A stretch of 64,000 nt of DNA from Mycobacterium gordonae. Lineage in GTDB: Bacteria; Actinomycetota; Actinomycetes; Mycobacteriales; Mycobacteriaceae. Location of the stretch: positions 1-64,000 of the forward strand of contig NZ_LKTM01000124.1 in the NCBI RefSeq assembly GCF_001417955.2. The letters are read 5' to 3'. Of the stretch, positions 40,312-53,800 are shown piece by piece. The notes under the pieces were generated by a model. It had not been told where the DNA came from. It made no database searches and worked only from the letters and a program-made list of their open reading frames with translations. The translations under genes were made by a program, and so were the position numbers. How positions within the stretch are numbered: the first letter of the stretch is position 1; every line of letters begins with the position of its first letter.

Positions 40312-40455
40312 CGATGACGCGAGTATCCTGGCTCTCGGATCGCCGCTCGCCTCGCCTTCCAGCTAATCGCCGTGGCGTATGAGGGTCGCTCCCCGATTAC
40401 AGTGGCGGGACCGCGCCGGTTTCGCACCGGCTTCCTGCATCGTCATTGCCTTACC
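40312..40455 (-). promoter_or_regulatory. cobalamin (B12) riboswitch
   Basis: On the minus strand the RNA reads GCAGGAAGCCGGTGCGAAAC, then GCGCGGTCCCGCCACTGTAA, the highly conserved core of cobalamin aptamers (GGAA..CCGGTG..AAxCCGG..CCCGCCACTGT). Towards the 3' end is GAGAGCCAGGATACTCGC, the conserved AGCCAGRATAC element. The closing P1 stem is offered by ATGACGATG near 40445 and CGTCATCG near 40315. Downstream, CGGGG/CCCCG can form a hairpin at about 40283-40299. It lies 122 nt before the PPE start. Outer limits are approximate. The 328-nt gap 40190-40517 holds nothing else recognised except the start region of the divergent ABC-F gene. Confidence 0.92.
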
Positions 40456-40517
40456 AGGGCATTGTCGCATTCCGGCCGTCCGAGTGGTAGCTGACGGCGG
40501 CCGGTAGCCTCAGTCCA

Positions 40518-42289
<1,772 letters not shown>

Positions 42290-42293
<4 letters not shown>

Positions 42294-43582
42294 AGCCGGT
42301 GTCGTACCCGCCCGGTGAGGCGCTGCTGGCGGCATACCGGCGCCGTGGCCCGGTGATCAACGCCGGCATCGGTAGCCGCGGCTTCGTCTATCTGCTTGGG
42401 CCGGAGGCGAACAAGTTCGTGTTCGCCAACGCCGATGCGTTCAGCTGGCGGGAGACCTTCGAGACACTGGCGCCGGTGGACGGGCCGACCGCGCTGATCG
42501 TCAGCGACGGCGAAGACCACCGCCGCCGGCGCAGCGTCGTGGCACCGGGGCTGCGCCACCGCCAGGTTCAGGAATACGTGCAGACCATGGTGCGCTCCGT
42601 GGACGCCATGATCGACGACTGGCGTCCCGGCCAACGCCTGGACATTTACCAGGAATTCCGCTCAGCGGTGCGGCGCAGTACCGCGGAGAGCCTGTTCGGT
42701 TCCCGGATGGCGGCGCATTCGGATTTCCTTGGCGCCCAACTGCAGCCGCTGCTGGACCTGACCCACCACCTGCCCCAGGTGATGACCGTGCAACGACGGC
42801 TCAACTCCCCCGGCTGGCGACGCGCGATGGCCGCGCGGGCTCGGATCGACGAGTTGATGGACGCCGAGATCGCCGATGCCCGCGCCCGGCCGCGACCTGA
42901 CGACCACCTGCTGACGACCCTGTTGCAAGGCCGATCTGATGAAGGGCAGATGCTGTCCGACAACGAGATTCGCGACCAGATCGTGTCGATGATCACGGCG
43001 GGTTTTGAAACCACGAGTGGCGCGCTGGCGTGGGCCGCCTACCTGCTGCTGACGGTGCCCGGCGCCTGGGCCACTGCCGCCGCCGAACTCGACCGGGTGC
43101 TGACTGGCGGGGTGCCGACGGCGGCTGACCTGCCCGCTCTGACCTACCTCAACGGCGTTGTGCACGAAACACTTCGGCTATACCCACCGGGGGTCATCTC
43201 CGCCCGTCGGGTGGTGCGCGAGTTGCGATTCGACGGACACCGGATCCCAGCGGGCCGGATGATCGTCTTCAGCGCCTACGTCACCCACCGGATTCCCGAA
43301 TTATGGCCGCAGCCAACGCAATTCCGTCCGCAACGGTGGGACCCGGGCGCGCCGGACTACCGCAAACCCGCGCCGTACGAGTTCATTCCGTTCAGCGGCG
43401 GCCTGCACCGGTGCATCGGCTCGGTGATGGCCATCACCGAGATGACGGTGATGCTGGCCCGGCTGGTCGCGCGGACCACCCTGGAGCTGCCTGGTCAGCG
43501 CATTCGGGCCGCCAACTTCGCCTCACTCAGTCCCAAGCCGGGCCTGACAGTACAGGTGCGCGAGTCAGTGCCAGCGCAGTAG
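42290..43582 (+). CDS. cytochrome P450, CYP139-type
   Basis: ATG 42290 sits in the ABC-F stop codon; the product is 430 residues. P450 landmarks are the I-helix [14 protein letters not shown] (oxygen-binding Thr), the ExxR motif in [12 protein letters not shown], and the haem loop [15 protein letters not shown] with Cys375 as thiolate ligand. The position between an ABC-F gene and the pks11/pks9 locus is that of CYP139A1 of M. tuberculosis (430 aa). CYP139 enzymes have been noted to lie next to polyketide genes, so oxidation of the PKS product is plausible but unproven. The 3' end overlaps the convergent pks11 by 18 nt. Confidence 0.93.
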
Positions 43583-44626
43583 CACGAGTTCGGCGCAGAA
43601 CCCGGGACCCATCGCCAACATCAACCCGGGACTCCCACTGGGCGGCCGCTTCTCGATGGTGTCGCGCAGGATGTGCAGCACCGACGACGAGGACAGATTG
43701 CCGATCTCGCCGAGGGAACGCCAGGTCAGCTCGAGCGCTTCCGGCGCGAGATCGAGCGAACTGGTGATCGCGTCGATCACCTTCGGTCCGCCGGGGTGGC
43801 TCACCCAGGTGCCGATGTCGTCGCGGGTCAGGTCGTGCAGGGCGAGGAATCCGTCGACGTCGGCCGGCAGGTGCGCTTCGATCAGGCCGGTGAGGTCCGG
43901 GGACAGCCGCAGTTGCAGGCCGTGCGATCCGACGTCCCAGCCCATGATGTCCAGCGATTCGGGGTACAGGCGGCTACGGGAATCGATGATGGTGGGTCCG
44001 GTGGCCCGGATCTGCTCGGCGCGGCGGTCACCGACCGCGACGACGGCGGCGGCGCCGTCACCGAAAAGTGCCGTTCCGATCAGGCCGGAGACCGTGGGTT
44101 GGACCGCCGGGTAGGTCAGCGAGCACAGTTCGACGGAGATCAGCACCGCGACGCCGTCGGGAGCACCGCGCAGGTAGTCGTGCAGGCGCGCCACGCCCGC
44201 CGCGCCGGCCACACAGCCCAGCCCGAACAGCGGCATCCGGCGAACGTCGGGACGCAGCCCGAGCCGCCCCGCGATCCGCGCGTCCAGCGACGGAACGGCG
44301 ACACCCGTGACCGTGGTGGTGGCGATCATGTCGATGTCCTGCGGCTGAAGTCCCGCCTCGTCGAGAGCACCCATCAAAGCCTCGATGCCGAGGTCAACGG
44401 CCTTGTCGATGAAGATCTCGTTGGCATCGCCGAAGTCGTTGAGGGACGGGTAGCGCTCCAGCGGCAGCACGAAGTGGCGATTGTTCACCTTGGCGGATTT
44501 GTGCAGCCGCCGAACGATCTCTTCGTGCTCCTTCAGCCCCGGGAACTCGACGAACAGATCGGTGATCTCACTCTGGCTGTATCGGTGTGGTGGCAACGCA
44601 CCGAAGACCCCGGCGATGACGCTCAT
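43565..44626 (-). CDS. pks11: type III polyketide synthase (Pks11-like)
   Basis: The 353-residue chalcone/stilbene synthase-family enzyme has the triad Cys138 ([11 protein letters not shown]), His277 (WVSHPGG) and Asn310 ([10 protein letters not shown]). Mycobacterial relatives (Pks11, Pks18) use long-chain acyl-CoA starters with malonyl-CoA to give alkyl pyrones. It is the last gene of the minus-strand pks locus. A 152-nt gap with a hairpin separates it from pks9, and it may have its own promoter. It is a close paralogue of the type III gene at 60374-61435: equal length, triad at the same residues. Confidence 0.93.
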   Translation of the reverse strand: MSVIAGVFGALPPHRYSQSEITDLFVEFPGLKEHEEIVRRLHKSAKVNNRHFVLPLERYPSLNDFGDANEIFIDKAVDLGIEALMGALDEAGLQPQDIDMIATTTVTGVAVPSLDARIAGRLGLRPDVRRMPLFGLGCVAGAAGVARLHDYLRGAPDGVAVLISVELCSLTYPAVQPTVSGLIGTALFGDGAAAVVAVGDRRAEQIRATGPTIIDSRSRLYPESLDIMGWDVGSHGLQLRLSPDLTGLIEAHLPADVDGFLALHDLTRDDIGTWVSHPGGPKVIDAITSSLDLAPEALELTWRSLGEIGNLSSSSVLHILRDTIEKRPPSGSPGLMLAMGPGFCAELVLLRWH

Positions 44627-44663
44627 TGACCCTGCCTCATTCAGTTACTCGTCGGACGGCCCA

Positions 44664-44691
44664 CCCCGAAAAGACTCCCAATTTCGGGAGT
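44664..44691 (-). terminator. weak intrinsic terminator-like hairpin between pks9 and pks11
   Basis: Minus-strand RNA forms ACTCCC (44686-44691), loop GAAATT, GGGAGT (44674-44679), then CTTTTC. The stem is only 6 bp and the U run 4 nt, so termination would be partial. It could reduce read-through from pks9 into pks11. Confidence 0.4.
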
Positions 44692-44778
44692 TTAGTTCGC
44701 TTTCCGCAATGCCGCAAAGACGGTGATATTCGACACTTGTCTTATTGTGTGAGAAACATTTGTTCGCAGCACCTGTTG

Positions 44779-47700
44779 TCAGCCATTATCATCGTCGCCG
44801 TCCAGGGTCATCGCGATTAGCGCGTCGGGGCTCAGCGAGTCGATTACCTCATCGCTGTCTACCACTTCTGACGTGGCGTTTTCCGGATTTCCGGCGAGCA
44901 TTAGCAGTTTGTCGAGTAATCCGGTGCGGCGTAGCTCGCTGATTGGAATCGTGTGCAGTAACGACCATATCCCGGCGTCACCGGATTCGTCGTGCTTGTC
45001 GCCTGACAGTTGTTGCGCCAGATGCGTGGCCAGCGCGATTGGGGTGGGATAGTCGAAAATCAGGGTGCGCGATAGTGACAATCCGGCCAAAACGCTCTCG
45101 GTTTTCAGGCGATTACGCAGTTCAACACCGCTCATCGAGGTGAAGCCGAGGTCTTCGAAGGCCCGGCCGGCTTCGATGTCGCCGAGGCCGGCGTGTCCCA
45201 GCACGACGGCCGCGTGGTGGCACACCAACTCGACGAGTCGGCGACGTTGATCTTCCGGATCGAGGTCGTGCAGCCGCTCTGAATCGGGGGCCGCGACCGG
45301 GGTGGGGTCCGCGGTGCCCAACCAGAAGCGTCGCCGCGCGAACCCGTACGTCGGGAGGTCTACCCGCCGCGGCTCCAACCCGTCGAACGTGGCGGCCCAG
45401 TGCACGTCGACTCCGCTGGTGAACAGTTTCGCGGCCGCGGCGAGAACGGCATCGACCTCGGCCTCGGCGAGAGAGTCCGTCAAAGTGAGAACCGAGGCAT
45501 CCTGGTCGGCCGTCAGACCGGCGGCCGGGCCTACCTCGACGAACGTGCCGCCGCCCAGAGCCGCTGCCGCCCTGAGTCCGTCGGCGAACCGCACCGGTCT
45601 GCGCACATGATCGACCCAATACCGCGCCGACCCGTAACCGCCGACGGCCGGCTCGCCGGTGACGTTGGAGATCAAGCTGATTCGCGGCTCCGAGACGGTG
45701 AGGCCGGCGAGGGACGCCAGGAAATCATCGAGGACCGGCTCCATCAGGACCGAGTGAAACGCATGCGACACCGCAAGCCGCTGTACCCGACGGCCCTGCG
45801 CCGCCAAGCGCTTCGCCACCGCGCCGACCGCCGCCTGCGGTCCGGAAAGGACCACGGCGTCCGGTGCGTTCACGGCCGCCAGGCTGACGCCCTCCCCCAG
45901 CAGCGGCGCCACCTCCGCTTCACCCAGGGCAACCGCGACCATCACCCCACCCTCGGGCAGCCCGGCCATCAACCGGCCGCGAAGAGCCACCAGACGCGCG
46001 GCGTCCGGCAGGGTCAACACCCCGGCCAGGTGGGCGGCGGCGATCTCCCCTACCGAGTGACCCAGCACCACATCCGGCCTCACCCCCCAGGAGTGCAACA
46101 GCGCGGACATGGCCAGCTGTACCGCGAACAAGCCCGGCTGGGCGAACTCGGTACTCTGCAGCAACGTCTGGTCGCGGCCCCAGATCACCTGTCGCAGCGG
46201 CGATGTCAGGTGTGGGTCCAGGGCGGCGACGACCTCGTCGAAAGCGGTCGCGAAGACCGGGAACCGGTCGTGGAGCTGCCGGCCCATGCCCAGGTACTGC
46301 GAGCCCTGCCCGGGAAAGACGAAAACCGTCTTGCCCGGCGCCCCGGTCCGGCCGACCACCGAACCCGATCCCGTTGCGCCGCAGGCCAGAGCGGACAGCG
46401 CCGCCGCCATTTGTTCGCCGCCGGAACCGACCACGACGGCCCGATGCCCAAATTGCGTGCGGGTGGTCGCCAAAGACCAACCTAGGTCGGCGATCCCGCG
46501 CCCGGCGGCGTGGGCGGCAAGGCGACCCGCCTGATTGGCCAGCGCTTCGGGCGAGCGCGCGCTGAGCACCCAGGGCACGGTCACCGCGTCAGCGGGCGCC
46601 GCCGCGGCCGGTTCCGCGACGGGAGACTGCTCCACGATCACATGGGCATTGGTGCCGCCCATACCGAACGACGAGACCCCGCCGCGGCGGGGCGCGGACC
46701 CCCACGGTGTCAGCGTGTCGTTGACGCGCAGGCCCAGCGCCGCCAGCTCGAGGCCAGGCGTAGCGAAGTTGAGACTTGCTGGAATGAAACCGTTTTCGAT
46801 CGACAACACCGTTTTGATCAGGCCGGCCACTCCCGCCGCGGCGCCGGTGTGTCCGATGTTCGTCTTGACGGACCCGATAGCCACCGGGTGAGCCGCGCCG
46901 AAAACCGCGCCCAGCGCTCTGGCCTCCACCGGGTCACCGACCTGGGTTCCGGTTCCATGAGCTTCGACGTAATCGATGTCGCCGCGGCGGAGGCCGGCGC
47001 CGGCCAGCGCCCGCTGGATGACGTCTGCCTGGGCGGCGACCGAGGGCACGGTCAGACCCGCTCCGCCGTACCCGGCGTTGCCGACGGCGCTGCCCGAGAT
47101 GACGGCGTGGATGCGGTTACCGTCGCGCACGGCGTCGCTGAGTGGCTTGAGCAGGACCAGGCCGGCACCCTCACCGCGCACGTATCCGTCGGCCCGCCGG
47201 TCGAATGCGTACGTGTGCCCGGACGGTGACAGCGCACCGAATTCCCGCTCCAATAGCGCGGATTCGGCCGCCAGGTTGAGATGAATCCCACCGGCGATCG
47301 CCATGGTGTAATCGCCCGCCCGCAGACCCGCACAGGCTTCGTGGACGGCAACGAGGGATGACGATTGACCGGAGTCCACGGTCATACTGGGCCCGCGCAC
47401 TCCGAAGACGTATGAGACCCGGTTTGCGATCATCCCGCGGCTCAGGCCGGCGAAGGCATGGTGGTCGACCGGATCGCCGCCCGGCCGCGCGGTCAGCAGC
47501 GCGTAGTCGTCACTCATTGCTCCGAGGTAGACGGCGATCTGCTCACCACGCAGCCTGTCGGGCACCAGGAACGCGTCTTCGAACAGTTCCCAGGTCAGCT
47601 CCAGGGCAAGTCGTTGCCGCGGATCCATCGCACTGGCTTCGCGGGGCGACAGGTTGAAGAACTCGGCATCGAAATCGGCTACCTCAGGGAGTGGTTCGAT

Positions 47701-47802
47701 GACCTCACGTCCCTCGCGCAGCAGCGCCCAGAACTCGCGCGGGCTGGCGGCCCCGGGGAACCTGCACGCAACACCGATGATGGCGATGTCAGTCGGTTGC
47801 AC
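44779..47802 (-). CDS. pks9: type I PKS loading-type protein, KSQ-AT-ACP (Pks9-like)
   Basis: The 1007-residue protein has KS at about residues 5-430, AT at about 490-790, ACP at about 880-940 and an acidic tail of about 65 residues. In the KS the active-site cysteine is replaced by Gln146 (TVDSGQSSSLVAV, codon CAA), while His282 (EAHGTGT) and His318 (TNIGHT) remain. That is the KSQ pattern of decarboxylating loading domains. The AT has GHSVGE (Ser583) and HAFH (680-683), which predicts malonyl-CoA. The ACP serine is in DLGFTSMSGVEL. There is no N-terminal docking coiled coil, in keeping with a first module. It starts with GTG 6 nt behind the Pks8/17 stop. Confidence 0.92.
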   Translation of the reverse strand: MQPTDIAIIGVACRFPGAASPREFWALLREGREVIEPLPEVADFDAEFFNLSPREASAMDPRQRLALELTWELFEDAFLVPDRLRGEQIAVYLGAMSDDYALLTARPGGDPVDHHAFAGLSRGMIANRVSYVFGVRGPSMTVDSGQSSSLVAVHEACAGLRAGDYTMAIAGGIHLNLAAESALLEREFGALSPSGHTYAFDRRADGYVRGEGAGLVLLKPLSDAVRDGNRIHAVISGSAVGNAGYGGAGLTVPSVAAQADVIQRALAGAGLRRGDIDYVEAHGTGTQVGDPVEARALGAVFGAAHPVAIGSVKTNIGHTGAAAGVAGLIKTVLSIENGFIPASLNFATPGLELAALGLRVNDTLTPWGSAPRRGGVSSFGMGGTNAHVIVEQSPVAEPAAAAPADAVTVPWVLSARSPEALANQAGRLAAHAAGRGIADLGWSLATTRTQFGHRAVVVGSGGEQMAAALSALACGATGSGSVVGRTGAPGKTVFVFPGQGSQYLGMGRQLHDRFPVFATAFDEVVAALDPHLTSPLRQVIWGRDQTLLQSTEFAQPGLFAVQLAMSALLHSWGVRPDVVLGHSVGEIAAAHLAGVLTLPDAARLVALRGRLMAGLPEGGVMVAVALGEAEVAPLLGEGVSLAAVNAPDAVVLSGPQAAVGAVAKRLAAQGRRVQRLAVSHAFHSVLMEPVLDDFLASLAGLTVSEPRISLISNVTGEPAVGGYGSARYWVDHVRRPVRFADGLRAAAALGGGTFVEVGPAAGLTADQDASVLTLTDSLAEAEVDAVLAAAAKLFTSGVDVHWAATFDGLEPRRVDLPTYGFARRRFWLGTADPTPVAAPDSERLHDLDPEDQRRRLVELVCHHAAVVLGHAGLGDIEAGRAFEDLGFTSMSGVELRNRLKTESVLAGLSLSRTLIFDYPTPIALATHLAQQLSGDKHDESGDAGIWSLLHTIPISELRRTGLLDKLLMLAGNPENATSEVVDSDEVIDSLSPDALIAMTLDGDDDNG

Positions 47803-47808
47803 GGCGGC

Positions 47809-50800
47809 CTACGGGGTGAAGTCGTCGTCGAGAAGTGCCGCGAGCTCGCTGCTGCTGATACTCGCGGATTGGTCGGAAGCAGACGTCAGGTCGGCGACGA
47901 GGGCGCGCAGCTTGGTGGCGATCTGGACTTTCTCTTCCGCGGTCAACTCGGGTTGGTGGACCAGGGCGTCGAGGTCGCTGCTGATGTCGTTGAAGCGGTC
48001 CAACGGGTTCTGTTGCTGACTGGGTGCCGGCGCACTGGTGGCCAGCTGATCCGCCAGGTATTCGGCCAGCGCGGCGGGGGTCGGGTAGTCGAAGATCAGG
48101 GTGGGCGACAGCGTCAGCCCGGTCGCGGCCTTGAGTCGGTTACGCAGCTCGACGGCGGTCAGTGAGTCGAACCCGAGTTCCTGGAAGGCCCGTTGGCCGT
48201 CGATGTCGACTGCACTGCTGTGGCCCAGAACCGTTGCGGCGCTTGTTGATATCAATTCGGTCAGGGCCCGCTGACGCTGCTCGGGCGGTAGCGTGTGCAG
48301 CCGCTCCACCATGCCGGCGGCCGCCGCGGAGGTGTCGGCGGCATCGATGACGCGCCGGCTGGGACGCGTGACCAGCTCATGCCAGAGCGGCGGCAGGTCG
48401 GCTTCGCTGGTCAGGGCGGTGGTGTTCAGCCGGGCGGCCACGGCCACCGGGTGATCGGCGAGCAGGGCGGCATCGAGCAACGCGAGTGCCTGGTCGGTCG
48501 GCAGGGGCGACAATCCGACCTGTTTCATCCGGGCAAGGTCACGCTCGCCGAGGTGACGGGTCAGCGCGCTGGCCTCTTCCCACAGGCCCCACGCGATCGA
48601 GTTGGCGGGGAGGCCCTGTTCGCGGCGATAGCTCGCCAGCCCGTCCAGGAAGGCGTTGGCCGCGGCGTAGTTGCCCTGTCCCGGACTGCCGACGATGCCG
48701 GCGAGCGACGAAAACGTCACGAAAGCAACCAGATTCGACCGGCGGGTGAGCTCGTGCAGATTCCACGCACCGTCCACTTTCACCCGGAGTACCGCGTCGA
48801 GCCGCTCGGGGGTCAACGAGGTGATGACCGTGTCGTCGGTGACGCCGGCCGCATGGAACACGCCCTTCAAGGGGAACTCATCCGGTATCTGCTCGAACAT
48901 CGCGGCGGTGGCGGCCCGTTCGGTGATGTCGCAGTCCGCGACCGTCACCTGTGCTCCGGCCTGTTCCAGGGCGGCCACCAGTTCGTCCGCACCGTCGGCC
49001 CGTCGACCAGATCGGCTGACCAGCACCACATGCGCCACTCCGTAGCGGTCCACCAGGTGCCGGGCCACCGCCGCACCGGCCATTCCGGTACCACCGGTGA
49101 TCACCACCGAGGCACCGGTGAGCGGCGACTGCGCGCCCGCAGGCCCGTTCGGCACCGTCAGCACCACCTTGCCCACGTGGCGGGCCTGGCTGACGAATCG
49201 ATACGCCTGCTGCACTCGTCGCACATCGAAAACCGTGATGGGCAGCGGTTTCAGTGCTCCGGCGCGCATCAGGCCCAGTATCTCGTCATACATCTGCGCC
49301 ATCAGGTCGGGCCCGGCCTCGAACAGGTCGAACGCCTGGTAACGAACCCCGCGATGCTGTGCGGCGACGACTTGCGGGTCGCGGACATCCGTCTTGCCCA
49401 TTTCCAGGAACCGTCCGCCCGGGGACGTCAGCCGCAACGACGCGTCCAGGAACTCGCCGGCCAGCGAGTTGAGCACGACGTGCACCCCGTCGCCGCCGGT
49501 GACCGCCCGGAACTTCTCCTCGAAGTCCAGGGTCCGGGAATCGCCGATGTGATCGTCGTCGAAACCCATGGCCCGCAACGTATCCCACTTGCCCCGGCTG
49601 GCCGTGGCGAAAACTTCACACCCCCAGTGCCGCGCCAACTGGATCGCGGCCATGCCCACCCCGCCCGCACCGGCGTGAACCAGCACCCGCTCACCGGCCC
49701 GGAGTCCACCCAACACCGACAGGCCGTAGAGCGCCGTCAAGAACACCACCGGCACGCTGGCGGCGGTGGCCAACGACCAGCCCGCCGGTACCCTCGTCAC
49801 GATCCGCTGATCGACGACCGCTTCGGACGCCGCCGCGCCCAGTTGACCCATCACGGCGTCACCGACCGACAACTCGGTGACACCGGGGCCCACCTCCACG
49901 ACCACCCCGGCACCCTCGACGCCGAGGTCCGCGGAACCGGGATACATGCCCAGTGCCAGCATCACATCGCGGAAGTTGACGCCTACCGCGCCCACCGCAA
50001 CCCGGACCTGTCCCGCGCCCAGTTCCATCCGCTCACATGGCCGGGCGGTCAGCTCCTCCAGCGTCCCCCCGGCTCCGGCGCCCAACCGCCACAAGCCCTC
50101 CGGCAGTTCCAGCACCGACGAGGACGCGCGCACCAGTCGAGCGCCGTACGCCGTGCCCGACCGCACGATCAGTTGCGGCTCCCCGTGCCTCAGCGCCTCC
50201 CCGACCGGCACCGAGTCGTCGGAATCGATCAGCACGATCCGGCCCGGGTGCTCGGCCTGAGCCGAACGCACCAGGCCCCATACCGCCGCGCCCGCCAGGT
50301 CGGACACTGCCTCGTTGGCCAGCGCTGTCGCACCATGCGTCACAACGGCCAGTACCCCGTCGGAGCTCAGATGCTCCTGTAGCGCCCGCAGTGCCCGGTG
50401 CGCGGCATCCGACACCGCCCCCGGCAGGTCCGCATCCGGCTGCGGCGTCCAGACCGACTTCACGGTCATGGCGTCAGTACCGTTGTGCGGCAACGGTGTC
50501 CACATCACCTCGAGCAGCCCGCCGCCCGGTTTGGCACCCACCGGCGCCGCAGCCAGCAACGCCTGCTCAGATACCGCGCGCACCACCAACTCCCGCACGG
50601 ACAGCACCGGCAGGCCCGAAGAATCGGCCAGCTCCACCGACACCGAACCGTCGCCGGTGGGGGCCAGGCGAACTCGCAGCCGAGACGAGCCCGCGGCATG
50701 CAGCGTCACCCCCTGCCAGGAGAACGGCAATGCCAGCTGCTCTCCGCCCTGCACCAGTCCCCATGCGTGCAGCGCAGCATCCAGCAGCGCGGGGTGAATT

Positions 50801-53800
50801 CCGAAGCGCCGCACGTTCACCCCTTCGGGCGCGGCCACCTCGGCGAAGACCTCGCGGCCGCGCCGCCATACCGCGCGCACACCCTGGAACGCCCGCCCGT
50901 AGCCGTAGCCGCGCGCTGCCAGCTGCTCGTACACCCCCGAAACGTCGACCGCCCGCGCGCCGACCGGAGGCCAGGCCGACAGATCCGCTCCGCCCCGGAG
51001 GGTGCCGGGGCCGAGGACGCCCTCGGCGTGCAATACCCACGAATCGGCGTCCTTTGCAGCGGAATACACCCAGACGCCGCGGCGTCCGGTGTCATCGGCC
51101 GCCGCGACTACCACCTGTACCGGCACCGCGCCGCCAGCCGGTAATACCAACGGGGCCAACAGGGTCAGCTCCTCGATGACCGGGGCGCCGGCCTCGTCGC
51201 CGGCCCGCAGCACCAGCTCCACGAACCCGGCGCCCGGATAGAGCACCACCCCGCTGACGACGTGATCGGCCAACCACCCTTGCACCGCGGGTGAGAGCGA
51301 ACCGCTCAACACCACACCACCGATGTCGGGCCGTTCCACCACCACTCCCAGCAGCGGATGGCCACTGCCGGCCAGGCCTACGGTGGCCAGCTGGGCCGGT
51401 CCCACACCCAGCTCGGCCAACCAGAAGTGCTGGCGGGCAAAGCCGTAGGTCGGCAACGCCACCCGCTGAGCTCCGAGGCCGGCGAACGCCTCGCGCCACT
51501 GCACGCCCACCCCGGCGGTGAACAAGCGGCCGAGGGCGACTAACAGCGAATCGACTTCGGGACGGTCTTTGACCAGTAAGGTGGCTGCCACCGGCTCCGC
51601 TGCCAGGGACTGCTCGGCCAGGGTCATCAGTCCGCCACTGGGTCCGGCCTCGACGAAGACCTTGGCCCCCAACGATTCCGCCAGGCGCACGCTGTCGGCG
51701 AACCGCACCGGCTCGCGCACGTGCTCGGCCCAGTAGTCAGCGGACCCGTACCCGGGTCCGGCTAGCTGACCGGTGACGTTGGACAGCAGGCTGATCCGCG
51801 GCTGCGACACGGCCATCCCGGCGAGTGCCGCCGCGAACTCGGTGAGGATGGGTTCCATCAGTGCCGAATGGAACGCGTGGGAGACGGCCAGCCGGTGCAC
51901 CCGCCGGCCCCGGGCGGTCAGGGCCTGCACAGCCGCGTCCACCGCGGCCTGCTCACCCGAAATCACCACCGATTCAGGCGCGTTCACGGCGGCGATGCCG
52001 GCACCGGGTCCCAGCTCGGCGAGCACCTCCGCCTCACTGGCCGCCACCGCGACCATCACACCGCCGGCCGGCAGCGCGGCCATCAGGCGGCCGCGGACCG
52101 CGACCAGCCGCGCCGCATCCTCGAGTGAGAACACCCCGGCCACGTGTGCGGCCGCGATCTCGCCGACCGAGTGACCGAGCACCAAATCGGGTACCACATC
52201 CCAGGATTGCAGCAGCGCGGCCAACGCCACCTCGACGGCGAACAGCGCCGGCTGGGCGAACTCGGTGCTCTCCAGCAGCGCGGCGTCGGTACCCCAGATG
52301 ACCTGTTGCAGCGGCAGCCGGAGGTGACCGTTCAGTGCATCGGTCGCCGCGTCGAAGGCCTTGGCGAAGACCGGGAATCGCTCATGCAGCGCGCGGCCCA
52401 TGTCCAGGTATTGCGCGCCCTGCCCCGGGAATACGAATGCCGTCTGGCCCACCGGACGGGTCCGGCCCACCGCGACATCGCGGGACGGCTGGCCGGCGGC
52501 CAGGGCGGCCAGCGCCTCCTGGAACTGTGCACGTTCGGTCCCCACCACCACGGCCCGGTGCTCGAACAGCGAGCGGGTGCTCACCAGCGACCAGCCCACA
52601 TCCAGGGGACGGACTTCCGCGTCGGAGCGGATGTGCGCCAGCAGCCGCCGGGCCTGATTGGCCAGGGCGGCCGGCGAACGTGCCGACAGCACCCACGGGA
52701 CCGGACCGGTGAACGGTTCCGGGGCAACGCCTTCCGGTGCCGGAGCCTGCTCCAGGATGACGTGGGCGTTGGTGCCGCTGATTCCGAAGGACGAGACACC
52801 CGCCCGCCGCGGCCGGCCGGGCGCCGGCCACGGCCTCGCCTCGGTGAGCAACGACACCGCTCCCGCCGACCAATCCACGTGCGGGGTCGGCGCATCCACG
52901 TGCAGCGTTTTCGGCATCACCCCGTGCCGCATCGCCAGCACCATCTTGATCACCCCGGCCACCCCCGCCGCCGCGGACGAATGACCGAGGTTGGACTTGA
53001 TCGAGCCCAGCCACAGCGGTTCCTGACGATCCTGGCCGTACGTCGCCAAGATCGCCTGCGCCTCAATCGGATCGCCGAGCATGGTCCCGGTCCCGTGGCC
53101 TTCGACCACATCGACGTCGGCCACGCCGAGGCGCGCGCTGGCCAGCGCGGCCCGGATCACCCGCTGCTGGGACGGCCCGTTCGGCGCGGTGAGCCCGTTG
53201 GAGGCGCCGTCCTGATTGACCGCCGAACCACGCACCACCGCCAACACCTCATGGCCCAGCCGTTGCGCATCGGCCAGCCGCTCCACCACCAGGACCCCGG
53301 CACCCTCGGCCCACGACGTGCCGTCCGCCGCGGCCGCGTACGCCTTGCAGCGGCCGTCGGCGGCCAGCGCGCGCTGCCTGCTGAATTCCACGAATCCGCC
53401 GGGCGTGGCCATCACGGTGACCCCGCCCACCAGCGCCAGGTCGCACTCGCCGGAACGTAACGACTGCGCGGCCAGGTGCAGCGCCACAAGCGACGACGAA
53501 CACGCCGTGTCCACCGACACCGCCGGGCCCTCCAGACCCAGCACGTAGGCCACCCGGCCCGACGCCACGCTCAGCGTGGAGCCGGTGAGACCGTACCCCT
53601 CCAACTCACCCTTGACTTCGCCGCCGTAGCCGGCGTGGATCACCCCGGCGAACACACCGGTCGCGCTGCCCCGCAACGAGGTCGGGTCGATGCCGGCCCG
53701 CTCCAGCGCCTCCCACGACACTTCGAGCAGTACCCGCTGCTGGGGATCCATGGCGAGAGCTTCGTTGGGCCCGATACCGAAGAACCCGGCATCGAAGTCG

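Noticed and set aside
40190..40517. Possible tRNA or small gene in the PPE/ABC-F gap
   Set aside because: The conserved blocks are those of a cobalamin aptamer; no tRNA fold or coding signal was found.
44779..47802. Gln in the Pks9 KS as a chain-length-factor-type partner
   Set aside because: Chain length factors are stand-alone type II proteins; here the KS is fused to AT and ACP and keeps both histidines, which fits KSQ.
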